64,000 bases of DNA, from positions 318,098 to 382,097 of the forward strand of contig JABGXB010000002.1 in NCBI GenBank assembly GCA_018675975.1, in the 5' to 3' direction. Each line of letters opens with the position of its first letter. The first letter of the stretch is position 1. The DNA comes from Candidatus Woesearchaeota archaeon (GTDB lineage: Archaea > Nanobdellota > Nanobdellia > Woesearchaeales > JABGXB01). Shown in pieces: positions 1 through 8,124 of the stretch. The notes under the pieces were generated by a model. That model had not been told where the DNA came from. It saw only the letters and a list, made by a program, of their open reading frames with translations, and did not search any database. The translations under genes and the position numbers were made by a program.

Positions 1-698
1 TTACAACCAGAGACATTGATCCAATAATATCACAATTTAAATTATCAATTAATACAGTATTAAATTTAGTTTATTATCATAAAGAAGACGAAATTAAAAC
101 AATATTGAAAAATAATTTTGATTATTATTTAAAACAAAAATCAAATAAAAAAACTAACATAATTAATTCATATAATAATAGATTAAAATTATTAAAAAAA
201 TTAGAATTTATTGACCAAGATAATATTTTAACAAATAAAGGAATTTTTGCAAGGCACATATATAGTAATGAAATTTTAATTGGTGAAATATTTAATTCTC
301 AAAATATAAATAATTTAAATGAAAAAGAATTATTAGTTTTAATAGGTTTAATTGTATATGAGCCCAAAAGATCAAATAGATTTAAAATATCTAGAAAATA
401 TAAAAATCATTTAATTGTATTTAATAAATTAAAATCAAATAATTACTTTTTTAAAAATTGTAATCAAACACATTTAGCATATATGGATTTCATTATAAGA
501 AATTGGATTAATAATTATAATATAAGTGAATTATTAAATCATTGTAATTTACAAGAAGGTGATATAATAAGACTATTTAGACAAATAATTGACGTAATGA
601 GACAAATAAAAAAAGCAAATGTAGATCAAAATTTACAAAATAAATTAACTAAAGCAATTGAAATAATAAATCAAGACATAATTAAAGTAGAATTCTAA
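1..698 (+). CDS. Ski2/Mtr4-like RNA helicase, C-terminal part (5' end outside window)
   Basis: The reading frame is open from the left edge (first full codon at base 3), so the TTG at 105 is not the real start. The visible ~230 residues resemble the DSHCT domain that closes Ski2/Mtr4-type (DOB1) superfamily 2 helicases. A 'LTNKGIFARHIYSNEILIGEIF' type segment matches the usual G-x-x-A..I...E-L...E pattern. Near the end, the EGDIIRLFRQIIDVMRQI stretch matches the family's 'EG-IIR-xRR-x-E-xLRQ' helix. Such helicases unwind RNA for exosome decay or, in archaea, act in DNA repair (Hel308-like relatives). The helicase core lies upstream of the window. The gene converges on the permease with a 4 bp overlap. 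The domain call is fairly secure; the exact subfamily is not. Confidence 0.75.
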   Translation, partial: TTRDIDPIISQFKLSINTVLNLVYYHKEDEIKTILKNNFDYYLKQKSNKKTNIINSYNNRLKLLKKLEFIDQDNILTNKGIFARHIYSNEILIGEIFNSQNINNLNEKELLVLIGLIVYEPKRSNRFKISRKYKNHLIVFNKLKSNNYFFKNCNQTHLAYMDFIIRNWINNYNISELLNHCNLQEGDIIRLFRQIIDVMRQIKKANVDQNLQNKLTKAIEIINQDIIKVEF

Positions 699-1954
699 AA
701 AATAAATGAAAAAATAAGTCCAATTATAATTAATAAGAATCCATATAAAATAATTTTTATTGGCATACTAAATAAAAGAAATAGACAAACTAATATACCA
801 AAAAAAGGTATAATTGGAAATTTACCAAAATTAAATGGAACCTTAAATGGACGTTTTAAATTTGGTTTGGTATACCTCAATACAATTAAAGATAAATTAA
901 TTACAATAAAAATAAAAAATAATGTGAAATTTGTTAAATTTGCAACTAATAAAATATCATTAAAAAACAAAAATGAAATTGAAATTAAACAAATAATAAT
1001 AATTGAAACCCAAGGTGTTCTATTAATTTTATGAACTTTTGAAAAAATATTTGGAAGTGATTTACTTTTTGACATTCCATAAATAATTCTAGAAGTTGAA
1101 AGTAATAATAATAAGGAAGTATTTGCTGTTGCAAATAATGCAATTATTGCTAATATTAAAGATGCATTATCACCTAATGCTGTTTGCGCCACATCACTTA
1201 ACGGTGCATTAGATACACCTAAAGCTTCAGGAGACATTACTGAAACCGCTGAAATTGCCACCAAAACATAAATGATTGTAGTAAAAATAACCGAATAAAT
1301 TATTGCACGTGGAATATTTGTTTTTGGTTTTTTAGTTTCTTCAGATAAACGCACAATATCTTCAAAACCCATATATGCAAAAAAAATTAATGCCGCAGAA
1401 GTAAATAATCCTGACAAGGATGGCATATCAAAATAATTAATATTTACCATATCAAATTTAGGAAGACCAATAAAAATAATCATAATTAAACCTGCAGCTT
1501 CAATTAAAGTAAAAACTACTGCAATATTAGTTGAAAAATTAATACCTTTAAATAATAAATAACAAATTATTAATAATAAAATAATTGCAGGAACTATTAT
1601 TGACGTATTAAAAATTGAACTAAAATATCCACCAAAACCTGATGCAACAGTTGAAGAAGAAATTATTCCACCAAAAATTGCAAGCCACCCAATTAAAAAA
1701 GCAAATTTAAGTCCAAATGCTTTTTTTGTATATATATATTCAGCAGATGATTTTGGAAACATTGAACTTAGTTCAGCAAAACTTAAACCAGAAAAAACTG
1801 CCACTAGTGCAGCAATCAAAAAGGAAATCCACATGGCATTCCCAGCTAAAAAAGCAGCCTTTCCAATTAAAGCATAAATACCTGCACCCAATATAATTCC
1901 AATACCAGAAATTGTGACTTTCCATAAACTCAAACTTCTTTTAAGTTTCACCAT
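695..1954 (-). CDS. APC-family amino acid permease
   Basis: A 419-residue polytopic membrane protein. The unwound first helix carries the amino acid-polyamine-organocation signature GIGIILGAGIY (residues 17-27), and about 12 hydrophobic segments follow. It probably takes up amino acids by proton or sodium coupling; the substrate cannot be read from sequence. The frame is open upstream to 2092, but that extension is Asn/Phe-rich and overlaps the divergent doxX start. The ATG at 1954 puts the 'MVKLKRSLSLW' pre-helix exactly where the family begins. A TATA-like stretch (AAATATATA) lies about 10-20 nt upstream of this ATG, which suggests a leaderless or near-leaderless mRNA. It converges with the helicase gene. 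Confidence 0.85.
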   Translation of the reverse strand: MVKLKRSLSLWKVTISGIGIILGAGIYALIGKAAFLAGNAMWISFLIAALVAVFSGLSFAELSSMFPKSSAEYIYTKKAFGLKFAFLIGWLAIFGGIISSSTVASGFGGYFSSIFNTSIIVPAIILLLIICYLLFKGINFSTNIAVVFTLIEAAGLIMIIFIGLPKFDMVNINYFDMPSLSGLFTSAALIFFAYMGFEDIVRLSEETKKPKTNIPRAIIYSVIFTTIIYVLVAISAVSVMSPEALGVSNAPLSDVAQTALGDNASLILAIIALFATANTSLLLLLSTSRIIYGMSKSKSLPNIFSKVHKINRTPWVSIIIICLISISFLFFNDILLVANLTNFTLFFIFIVINLSLIVLRYTKPNLKRPFKVPFNFGKFPIIPFFGILVCLFLLFSMPIKIILYGFLLIIIGLIFSFIF

Positions 1955-2055
1955 GTAGATTAATATATATTTCACATAATAAAGGTTATTGTTTAAATTT
2001 AGAAAATTAATAAAATTAATAAATAAAAATAATTTTTTAAATAAAAGGTGATAAG

Positions 2056-2448
2056 ATGGAATTTTTTTTTGAAGAAAAAAGCGATTATTCAACTACGTTT
2101 ATCAGACTTGCATTAGGTATTATTATGACTTTAGCAGGTTTTGGAAAAGTAATGAAAGGTAATGAAGGAATTACAAGTATGGCCACAAGTATGGGTTTTC
2201 CAGTAATTTTAATGTGGGCAGCTGCATTAATAGAATTAATTGGTGGAATTTTAATATTAGTGGGTTTTTATACTAGGACAAGTGCATTTTTAATTGCATG
2301 CGTAATGTTAGTTGCAACTATTGTTGTAATAAATGGAGGAGCACCATTTATGGGTGGAAGTTCATTTTGGGCATGGCCTTTAGTAAATTTTCTAATGGCA
2401 GTATCATTACTATTTTCTGGAACTAAGGTCATTAGTGTAGATAAATAA
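2056..2448 (+). CDS. DoxX family membrane protein
   Basis: 130 residues with four hydrophobic segments. The DoxX pattern is an early 'RLALGIIMTLAGFGKVM' helix, a 'W..A.IELIGGILILVGFYTR' second pair and a 'GG.PFMGGSSFWAWPLVNFLMA' end. The family is widespread and associated with quinone or thiosulfate redox proteins and membrane integrity; no specific role can be assigned here. A good Shine-Dalgarno, AAAGGTGAT, ends 3 nt before the ATG. That is unlike many first genes in this window, which look leaderless. It is divergent from the permease and convergent with the HTH/zinc gene; a T-rich run at 2487-2496 may end transcription. Confidence 0.85.
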   Translation: MEFFFEEKSDYSTTFIRLALGIIMTLAGFGKVMKGNEGITSMATSMGFPVILMWAAALIELIGGILILVGFYTRTSAFLIACVMLVATIVVINGGAPFMGGSSFWAWPLVNFLMAVSLLFSGTKVISVDK

Positions 2449-2494
2449 TAAAAACCAGTAAGAATAGACAAATCTTTTAGTACATAATTTTTTT

Positions 2495-2971
2495 TTATTT
2501 TAATTTATTTAATTTATTTTTATCCAAACAAGCAAAACAAGATTTACAAACATAAACATTTTTTTTCCACTTAATAACAGAATTTAATTTTTTATAAGAA
2601 TTACATAATCTACAAGTATAACCACCTCGTTTTTCAGATTCAATAAATTCTTCATCTTTTTTTAATTGTTTTTGATTTTGTGAATTTAAAGAACCCAAAT
2701 TACTAGTATCAATTTTTTGAGATAATACTTTTTTAGATTTTGTATTAAATTTTTTATTATCATAATTACTAAGCTCATCATTAAAATTATCTAAATTTAC
2801 ATTATCACCTGAAATTTGTAAATGAGTAATATATTTTTTTATAGTATCAACTGAAAGACCAAAATAATTTGCAATTTGAATAACGGTTTTACCTTCACCC
2901 AACATCTCTTTAGTTATTTTAATACGCTTAGACATTTCAGAATTTGCATTTTTTGCATTAATTATCGCCAT
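2495..2971 (-). CDS. HTH and zinc-ribbon protein, putative transcription regulator
   Basis: 158 residues. Residues ~19-52 form a helix-turn-helix of the resolvase/homeodomain-like type (TKEMLGEGKTVIQIANYFGLS...IKKYI). A Ser/Asn/Lys-rich linker follows. The C-terminus holds a four-cysteine zinc site, C120-x2-C123 and C142-x2-C145. This architecture suggests a DNA-binding regulator, but no target is visible. The ATG at 2971 is preferred over the longer frame (to 3013) because GTGAT lies directly before it and the extra residues have no HTH character. The divergent ABC-F gene with its leader starts about 200 bp away, so regulation of that gene is possible but unproven. Confidence 0.6.
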   Translation of the reverse strand: MAIINAKNANSEMSKRIKITKEMLGEGKTVIQIANYFGLSVDTIKKYITHLQISGDNVNLDNFNDELSNYDNKKFNTKSKKVLSQKIDTSNLGSLNSQNQKQLKKDEEFIESEKRGGYTCRLCNSYKKLNSVIKWKKNVYVCKSCFACLDKNKLNKLK

Positions 2972-3058
2972 ATCACATAAAACAATAAATAGATTATTAA
3001 ATTTTCGTAGCAAAAATATTTATTTTATTATAAAGTAATGAATAAAACAATAAAAAAG

Positions 3059-3067
3059 TTTATAATA
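3059..3067 (+). promoter_or_regulatory. TATA box of the ABC-F transcript
   Basis: TTTATAATA is centred about 26 nt upstream of the ATG at 3089. That is the usual archaeal TATA-to-start distance. If it is used, transcription would begin at or next to that ATG and the ABC-F mRNA would have a leader of roughly 90 nt. Confidence 0.5.
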
Positions 3068-3088
3068 TTTAGTTGATTACATACAATT

Positions 3089-3112
3089 ATGAGACGGTTA
3101 TCAAATAACTAA
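3089..3112 (+). CDS. Candidate 7-codon leader peptide upstream of ABC-F
   Basis: ATG AGA CGG TTA TCA AAT AAC TAA encodes MRRLSNN and sits 26 nt after a TATA box, so it could be the leaderless first ORF of the ABC-F mRNA. Antibiotic-resistance ABC-F genes in bacteria are often controlled by short leader ORFs that stall ribosomes. The two consecutive arginine codons (AGA, CGG) are rare-looking in this AT-rich genome. A seven-codon ORF can occur by chance, and nothing here proves translation. Confidence 0.3.
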   Translation: MRRLSNN

Positions 3113-3141
3113 ATTAATGTATTAAGTTTGTTCTAATAATA

Positions 3142-3159
3142 ATACATCTGTTGATGTAT
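3142..3159. repeat. Inverted repeat in the ABC-F leader
   Basis: ATACATC-TGTT-GATGTAT is a perfect 7-bp stem with a 4-nt loop. It lies between the candidate leader ORF (stop at 3112) and the ABC-F start, 22 nt before the ATG at 3182. It could be an RNA hairpin controlling access to the AGGT ribosome binding site, or a DNA operator. No T-run follows, so it is not a classic terminator. Confidence 0.5.
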
Positions 3160-3181
3160 AGACATTAATGAGGTAATGATA

Positions 3182-4708
3182 ATGTTTACAATAAATAATT
3201 TGTCAAAGACATATGGTAATGATTACATAATAATAAATGGTAAAATAGTAATAAATACACATGATAAGTGTGCATTAGTTGGAAAAAATGGTAGTGGAAA
3301 AACAACCATAATGAATATAATTAATGGAAATACTGATTATGAAGGAAATTTGGAAAAAAACGACATTACTATTTGTAAATTTAATCAAATTGAAGAAATT
3401 CAGGATACAGCACAAAATTATTTGATTGACTATCAAAATTATGATTATGAAAAAGAAAATATAATACATCAATTAATTGATATGTTTGAATTAGATTCAA
3501 ATATTTTACTCAAACAATTTAATACATTGAGTGGAGGACAAAAATCAATAATTAGATTAATAAAAACATTATCCTCAAAATCAGATTTACTTCTTTTAGA
3601 TGAACCAACGAATCATTTAGATTTTAAATCTATTAATATATTAATTAATTGGCTAAAAAAATTTGAAAAAAGCTATGTAATAATTAGCCACGATAGATTT
3701 TTTTTAAATGAAATTTCAAATAAAGTTATTGAAATTGAAAACAAGTTAATAAACTCATATAATTGTAATTATGATGAATATATAAAAAGAAAGAAAAAAA
3801 GAATTGAAAATGAAGAAGAAAATTATCAAAAAAATATTAAAGAAAAAAAAAGGTTAAATACCATTAAACAAGAACAAGACAAATTTAAAAATAAATTAAA
3901 TACTAAATTGTCAAAATTAAAATTAATTCATGGACCAAATAAAGCAGCAGCATGTTCCGCTAGACAAAAAGGAGAAAAAAGTCAAATTAGATATGGTAAA
4001 AATATTTCTGTAACAGATCAAAAGATTGAAAATTTAAATTTAATAAAACCAAATATAGATAATAATAGACTGAGAATTGAGCTATTTCAAACAAATAAAT
4101 CTAATTATGAAGTTATAGAGTTAGATGAATGTAGTAAGTCAATTGAGGATAATTTAATATTAAATAAAATTAATTTAGAAATTTTAAGAAATGATAAAAT
4201 TTTTATTAGTGGAAATAGTGGTAGTGGAAAAACTACATTAATTAATTCAATTATAAATAAAAAATTTGATAATGGAAATTTAAAATTAGGAGATAATATC
4301 ATCATTGGACAAATTTCACAAGAAAAATTTCATTTACAAAAAGAAATTAAAATAATTGACTATTTTAAAAAAAAATATTCAAAAATAGATTTAGGTATAA
4401 TGAGAAATTATTTAGCTGCATTTTTATTTAAAAAAAATGAAATTAATAAAAAATTAAATGAGCTTTCAGGTGGAGAATTAATGAGAATTGATTTACTGGA
4501 TTGTTTAATTAAAGGCAGTAATTTATTAATATTTGATGAACCAACAAATAATTTAGACTTAGAATCAATAGAAGCATTAGAAAAAGCCATCATTGAATTT
4601 GAAGGTACTATAATTGTAATTAGTCATGACAAAAAATTAATTGAAAATTGTGCTAATAAAAAATATGAATTAAAATGTGGAAAATTAATAAAAAAAGTTA
4701 CTTTCTAA
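3182..4708 (+). CDS. ABC-F family ATPase (ribosome-associated)
   Basis: About 508 residues with two ABC ATPase domains in one chain and no membrane segments, which defines ABC-F. Numbered from the ATG at 3176, domain 1 has Walker [10 protein letters not shown] at 36-44, signature LSGGQ near 118 and [12 protein letters not shown] near 140. Domain 2 has Walker [10 protein letters not shown] near 346, signature LSGGE near 429 and [12 protein letters not shown] near 453. The 60-100 residue Lys/Glu-rich linker between them is the part that reaches the P-site tRNA in this family. ABC-F proteins rescue stalled ribosomes or protect them from antibiotics. An ATG also lies at 3176, but AGGT at 3171-3174 is spaced properly (7 nt) only for 3182. 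Its 3' end overlaps lonB by 11 bp. Confidence 0.88.
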   Translation: MFTINNLSKTYGNDYIIINGKIVINTHDKCALVGKNGSGKTTIMNIINGNTDYEGNLEKNDITICKFNQIEEIQDTAQNYLIDYQNYDYEKENIIHQLIDMFELDSNILLKQFNTLSGGQKSIIRLIKTLSSKSDLLLLDEPTNHLDFKSINILINWLKKFEKSYVIISHDRFFLNEISNKVIEIENKLINSYNCNYDEYIKRKKKRIENEEENYQKNIKEKKRLNTIKQEQDKFKNKLNTKLSKLKLIHGPNKAAACSARQKGEKSQIRYGKNISVTDQKIENLNLIKPNIDNNRLRIELFQTNKSNYEVIELDECSKSIEDNLILNKINLEILRNDKIFISGNSGSGKTTLINSIINKKFDNGNLKLGDNIIIGQISQEKFHLQKEIKIIDYFKKKYSKIDLGIMRNYLAAFLFKKNEINKKLNELSGGELMRIDLLDCLIKGSNLLIFDEPTNNLDLESIEALEKAIIEFEGTIIVISHDKKLIENCANKKYELKCGKLIKKVTF

Positions 4709-6608
4709 AATCTTTTTTAAATTTACTTAAAATTGCTTTTTTACCAGTCCAATCAAAAGCATGTTCCACCACATCTAAAATTGTTTTTACACTTACAATT
4801 TTAATTTTACTTTTTTCTTCTTTACTTAAAACTATGTCATCATAATTAGATTGTGGTATAATAACAAAATCCATATTTGCACTTATTGCAGCTTTTATTT
4901 TTGCACTAACCCCACCAATTGGTAAAACTTCACCTTTTAATGATAAACTACCAGTCATTGCACAATTTTGTTTAATTGGTATATTTTTTACTGAACTAAT
5001 TAATGCAGTAGCTACTGCAATACTTGCTGAATCTCCTTCAACACCTTCATAAGTTTGTAAAAATTGTACAAAAATATCTTTATTTTTTAAATCATCACCA
5101 AAATATTTTTTCATTATTGCACTTACATTAATAATAGATTCTTTTGCAATTTCACCCAATTTACCTGTAGCTAAAATTTCTCTTGATTTTCCACCAGATG
5201 TAATTTCACTCTCAATTGGTAAAATTATACCTGATAATGTAGTCCCATGGCCAATTACAGCTAAACCATTAACACGACCCGTAAGACTTCCTTTATTTTG
5301 AATTAATGAATATTCTTTTTTACGTTCTACAATTTTTTCTGCAATTTGTCCTTCTAAAGGCTTTGCAATTTTTAATGCTTTATCTATATGACTTACTTCA
5401 ACTAATTTATCTCCATTTTCAACTGCAATATCACCTGATGATCGTACAACACCACTAAGTTCTCTAAATCTTAAAGTTATATGATTTTTTCTATTTGCAT
5501 ACATTCTTGCAATATCTATAATTTTCTCAACCGCAGCTTTAGAAAAATGAGGTATTTTACCATCATTTTTAATTTCTTGTGCAATAAATTGCGCAATTGC
5601 ATATTTAATTGCAGGTGTTTCTTTAATAGTATCATCCATATATACTTCATAACCATAACCACGAATTCTACTACGTAATGCTGGATGTAAATTTTTTAAA
5701 CCATCTAAATTACCAGAAGCAACTAAAATAAAATCACATGGAACTGGTTCTGTACTAACCATTGATCCTGCACTTTTTTCACTTTGACCAGTAATTGAAA
5801 ATTTTTTTTCTTGCATAACTGTTAATAATTGTTGTTGAGATTCAATTGACAAAGTTGCAATTTCATCAATAAATAATACACCCTTATGTGCCTTATGTAT
5901 CATACCACCAATTACACGCTCATGTGCAGGAGTTCCCAAACCCCCTGATTGAAGCGGGTCATGAAGTACATCACCAAATAATGCACCGCTATGGGCCCCT
6001 GTTGCATCAATAAATGGTGCATTTTTTTCTAAACTTCTATCAATAATTATTTTTGGAGTGTTTCCAACTTTAATTTTAATTCTTTTATTAAAATTAATAT
6101 ATACAAAAAACATAAAAAACATAAATAATGTTCCAATTGAAAAAGTAAAAAACATAATTGCACCTGCAACAGTACTTGCTAATGTTTTAGAATAATGATC
6201 TAATGCATACCATGGTAAAAATATAGAAATTGCAAGTAATATAATAAAAACAACCATTTGAAAATTATTCATACCACCAATTAATGTTTGACCTTGTCTT
6301 AATTTTTGACCTTCACCAGCTTTTGTAATTCTAATTAATGGTTTATTGCTGTCATTTACATTTTCATATGCCAAAACATCAACTAAATTTTCACTAGGTA
6401 AAATTTCTGAAATTGCTTGACCAAGCATACTTTTTCCAGTTCCAGGTTCACCAATTAAAAGAACATTTCTTCTTTGTTTAGCTGCCTTCATAACAATATC
6501 TTTAGCTCTTTCCTGGCCTATTACTTGATCAATGATTTTAGAACCAACAGATATTTCTGAAGTTGTCTTAAAATCATTTATTTTTTTATTTTTCAACTTA
6601 AATGCCAT
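4698..6608 (-). CDS. lonB: ATP-dependent protease LonB, membrane-anchored archaeal Lon
   Basis: 636 residues in the archaeal LonB layout. An AAA+ domain has Walker A GEPGTGKS (53-60) and Walker B VLFIDE (244-249). Two transmembrane helices (about 118-136 and 142-170) are inserted between them. The C-terminal protease domain has the Ser-Lys dyad: S527 in GDSAS and K570 in [10 protein letters not shown], 43 residues apart as in other Lon enzymes. LonB degrades misfolded and regulatory proteins at the inner face of the membrane and is often the only general processive protease besides the proteasome in archaea. The start 'MAFKLKNKK' has no clear Shine-Dalgarno. It converges with the ABC-F gene; the MscS-like gene lies 40 bp upstream on the same strand. 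Confidence 0.95.
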   Translation of the reverse strand: MAFKLKNKKINDFKTTSEISVGSKIIDQVIGQERAKDIVMKAAKQRRNVLLIGEPGTGKSMLGQAISEILPSENLVDVLAYENVNDSNKPLIRITKAGEGQKLRQGQTLIGGMNNFQMVVFIILLAISIFLPWYALDHYSKTLASTVAGAIMFFTFSIGTLFMFFMFFVYINFNKRIKIKVGNTPKIIIDRSLEKNAPFIDATGAHSGALFGDVLHDPLQSGGLGTPAHERVIGGMIHKAHKGVLFIDEIATLSIESQQQLLTVMQEKKFSITGQSEKSAGSMVSTEPVPCDFILVASGNLDGLKNLHPALRSRIRGYGYEVYMDDTIKETPAIKYAIAQFIAQEIKNDGKIPHFSKAAVEKIIDIARMYANRKNHITLRFRELSGVVRSSGDIAVENGDKLVEVSHIDKALKIAKPLEGQIAEKIVERKKEYSLIQNKGSLTGRVNGLAVIGHGTTLSGIILPIESEITSGGKSREILATGKLGEIAKESIINVSAIMKKYFGDDLKNKDIFVQFLQTYEGVEGDSASIAVATALISSVKNIPIKQNCAMTGSLSLKGEVLPIGGVSAKIKAAISANMDFVIIPQSNYDDIVLSKEEKSKIKIVSVKTILDVVEHAFDWTGKKAILSKFKKDFRK

Positions 6609-6648
6609 AAAAATCTTCTATTTTAAAAGTATTATGTTAATTAAATAT

Positions 6649-7179
6649 TTACTTAGACTTTATTATTATTGAATTCATTAAATAAGAATTAGGAATATAG
6701 ACAAAATCACCATTTTTTGATTTTATAATAGTTTCAATTAAACCAATAGTTTGAACATATCCTTCAACACCATTACATTTAATCAAAGATCCAATTTTTA
6801 TATTTTTATTAATATTATAACTTGCATATAAATTGGGAAAAAAGTCTTTTATAGTAAAAAGAATACTAATAAACACAACAATTAAAATAATTATACCCAA
6901 AATATCAAAAACATAAGGTGCTAAATTTAAACTTATTTCATCCATTGCCTTTATTATAAAAAATAAATAAATTATTAATTCGATAAAATAAGAAAAATAA
7001 ATTGAAAATGAAATATTAATATCTAATTTTTTTAATAAATCATCAATTTTTATTGTTTTTAAAAAAATATTAATTATTTTATATGAAAATTTAGCAATTA
7101 CATAACCTATTAAAATTAATAATACTGCAATTATGTATTCATTTACAAATAGTTTATTATATGTTTCAATAAACACCAT
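6649..7179 (-). CDS. Small MscS-like mechanosensitive channel family protein
   Basis: 176 residues. Four hydrophobic segments (about 15-40, 55-78, 90-115) precede a short beta-type domain, 'NIKIGSLIKCNGVEGYVQTIGLIETIIKSKNGDFVYIPNSYLM', which is the MscS middle domain. The usual C-terminal alpha/beta vestibule domain is absent, so the protein ends soon after the beta domain. Members open under membrane tension to release solutes. The pore helix is less glycine/alanine-rich than in E. coli MscS, so gating properties cannot be inferred. It probably shares a strand and perhaps a transcript with lonB, 40 bp away. Confidence 0.75.
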   Translation of the reverse strand: MVFIETYNKLFVNEYIIAVLLILIGYVIAKFSYKIINIFLKTIKIDDLLKKLDINISFSIYFSYFIELIIYLFFIIKAMDEISLNLAPYVFDILGIIILIVVFISILFTIKDFFPNLYASYNINKNIKIGSLIKCNGVEGYVQTIGLIETIIKSKNGDFVYIPNSYLMNSIIIKSK

Positions 7180-7214
7180 ATTTTAAATTAGAATAATGTA
7201 TATATAAATATTGT

Positions 7215-7529
7215 TTATTGTTTGTCATTATTATAATAGTCTTTAATATTATCATCAATATCTGCAATAGCACCACCAGTTAAATTATAATAAATCTTTT
7301 GAGAACTCTCTCCCCAACTAAAATTTCCTTTCTCATTTATTATTTTATTAATTTCAAAATCACCTATGTTTGTACCATATTTTAAGTGATAATAAATAGA
7401 ACGTGAAGTTACACGACCATAAATTTTTATATATTTTTTAAAAATATCATAACCAGTTAAAGGAGAATAAAAATATAATATGTTTATTACATTCTGCCTA
7501 ATTTTACTACCTTTTGGTCTACCTCTCAT
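7215..7529 (-). CDS. Small winged-helix (PadR-like) DNA-binding protein
   Basis: 104 residues. After a basic 'MRGRPKGSKIRQ' AT-hook-like start comes a predicted winged helix: 'NVINILYFYSPLTGYDIFKKY', then 'RSIYYHLKYG' as the recognition helix and 'FSWGESSQKIYYNLT' as the wing. This layout resembles PadR/MarR-type or conserved archaeal small wHTH proteins; the subfamily is not certain. The open frame continues upstream to 7598, but that part is only the reverse reading of the tRNA-Ile gene and is discarded. The ATG at 7529 is 11 nt downstream of the tRNA-Ile 3' end, so the mRNA is probably part of the tRNA transcript. Confidence 0.6.
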   Translation of the reverse strand: MRGRPKGSKIRQNVINILYFYSPLTGYDIFKKYIKIYGRVTSRSIYYHLKYGTNIGDFEINKIINEKGNFSWGESSQKIYYNLTGGAIADIDDNIKDYYNNDKQ

Positions 7530-7540
7530 TTTTATATAAA

Positions 7541-7614
7541 TGAGTCCGATGGGATTTGAACCCACGACCTCTTGATTATCAGTCAAGTGCTCCACCAAAC
7601 TAAGCTACGGACTC
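7541..7614 (-). tRNA. tRNA-Ile (GAT anticodon)
   Basis: A 74-nt cloverleaf on the minus strand. The acceptor stem is GAGTCCG/CGGACTC with discriminator A. The anticodon arm is CTTGA-CTGATAA-TCAAG with anticodon GAU, and the T arm contains GTTCAAATC. CCA is not encoded and no intron is present. It lies 5 nt after the tRNA-Asn gene. Confidence 0.95.
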
Positions 7615-7619
7615 GAAAA

Positions 7620-7692
7620 CGCCTCTGGCCAGACTCGAACTGGCGACCTGTCGGTTAACAGCCGACTGCTCCACCAACTAAGCTACAGAGGC
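7620..7692 (-). tRNA. tRNA-Asn (GTT anticodon)
   Basis: A 73-nt cloverleaf on the minus strand. The acceptor stem is GCCTCTG/CAGAGGC with discriminator G. The anticodon arm is GTCGG-CTGTTAA-CCGAC with anticodon GUU, and the T arm is GCCAG-TTCGAGT-CTGGC. CCA is not encoded. It is the first gene of a tRNA-Asn, tRNA-Ile, wHTH run. Confidence 0.95.
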
Positions 7693-7720
7693 AAAATTAT
7701 AATTCTATGGTTAATAAAAT

Positions 7721-7730
7721 CTTTATAAAC
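7721..7730 (-). promoter_or_regulatory. TATA box of the tRNA-Asn/tRNA-Ile transcript
   Basis: GTTTATAAAG on the minus strand is centred about 33 nt upstream of the mature tRNA-Asn 5' end. That is the expected position for a start a few nucleotides before the tRNA. Confidence 0.55.
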
Positions 7731-7872
7731 ATTCCGGTAATGAGCCAATTAAAATTAAAAAATTAAAAAAAAATTAATTAAATTAATAAATAAAAATACA
7801 AAACTTTATAAGAAAAATATCATGAAATTAAGACATTAGAATTATTTTTTTAATTTTAAAAAGAGGGCGATT

Positions 7873-8124
7873 ATGGAAGAAAATATGTATAATAAATTAC
7901 TTTTACTATATTCTACTTCTCACTTAAACAGTACAGACAAAGTAAAATTTTATTATGCATTAAAAGGAAGAGATGGCAAAAGCGGAATTGTAAAACAATT
8001 AAATATAAGACAATTAGCAAAATCAGTTCTATTAGTTGATCACCATCATCAAGAAGATATTACAAGTTTTTTTAATCATTGGGAATGTCCAACTGAACTT
8101 AATCATATTATGATAAAAAAATGA
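7873..8124 (+). CDS. Small protein of unknown function, 83 aa
   Basis: No family recognised with confidence. The protein is soluble, with a central 'KVKFYYALKGRDGKSGIVKQLNIRQLAKSVLLV' stretch that looks like a compact, probably conserved alpha/beta domain, and a His-rich 'VDHHHQED' segment that could bind metal. A GAGGGCGAT Shine-Dalgarno-like sequence precedes the ATG by 2 nt. Its stop overlaps the start of the giant secreted protein (ATGA), so the two are translationally coupled. Confidence 0.6.
   Translation: MEENMYNKLLLLYSTSHLNSTDKVKFYYALKGRDGKSGIVKQLNIRQLAKSVLLVDHHHQEDITSFFNHWECPTELNHIMIKK

Noticed and set aside
1955-2092. Longer start of the amino acid permease
   Set aside because: Low-complexity Asn/Phe/Lys sequence overlapping the divergent doxX start; the family begins at the ATG at 1954.
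3142-3159. Rho-independent-like terminator before ABC-F
   Set aside because: The stem is not followed by a T-run, so leader RNA structure or operator is a better description.
7530-7598. N-terminal extension of the wHTH protein (MVEHLTDNQEVVGSNPIGL...)
   Set aside because: This is just the translated tRNA-Ile sequence; the same peptide appears wherever tRNA genes are translated.
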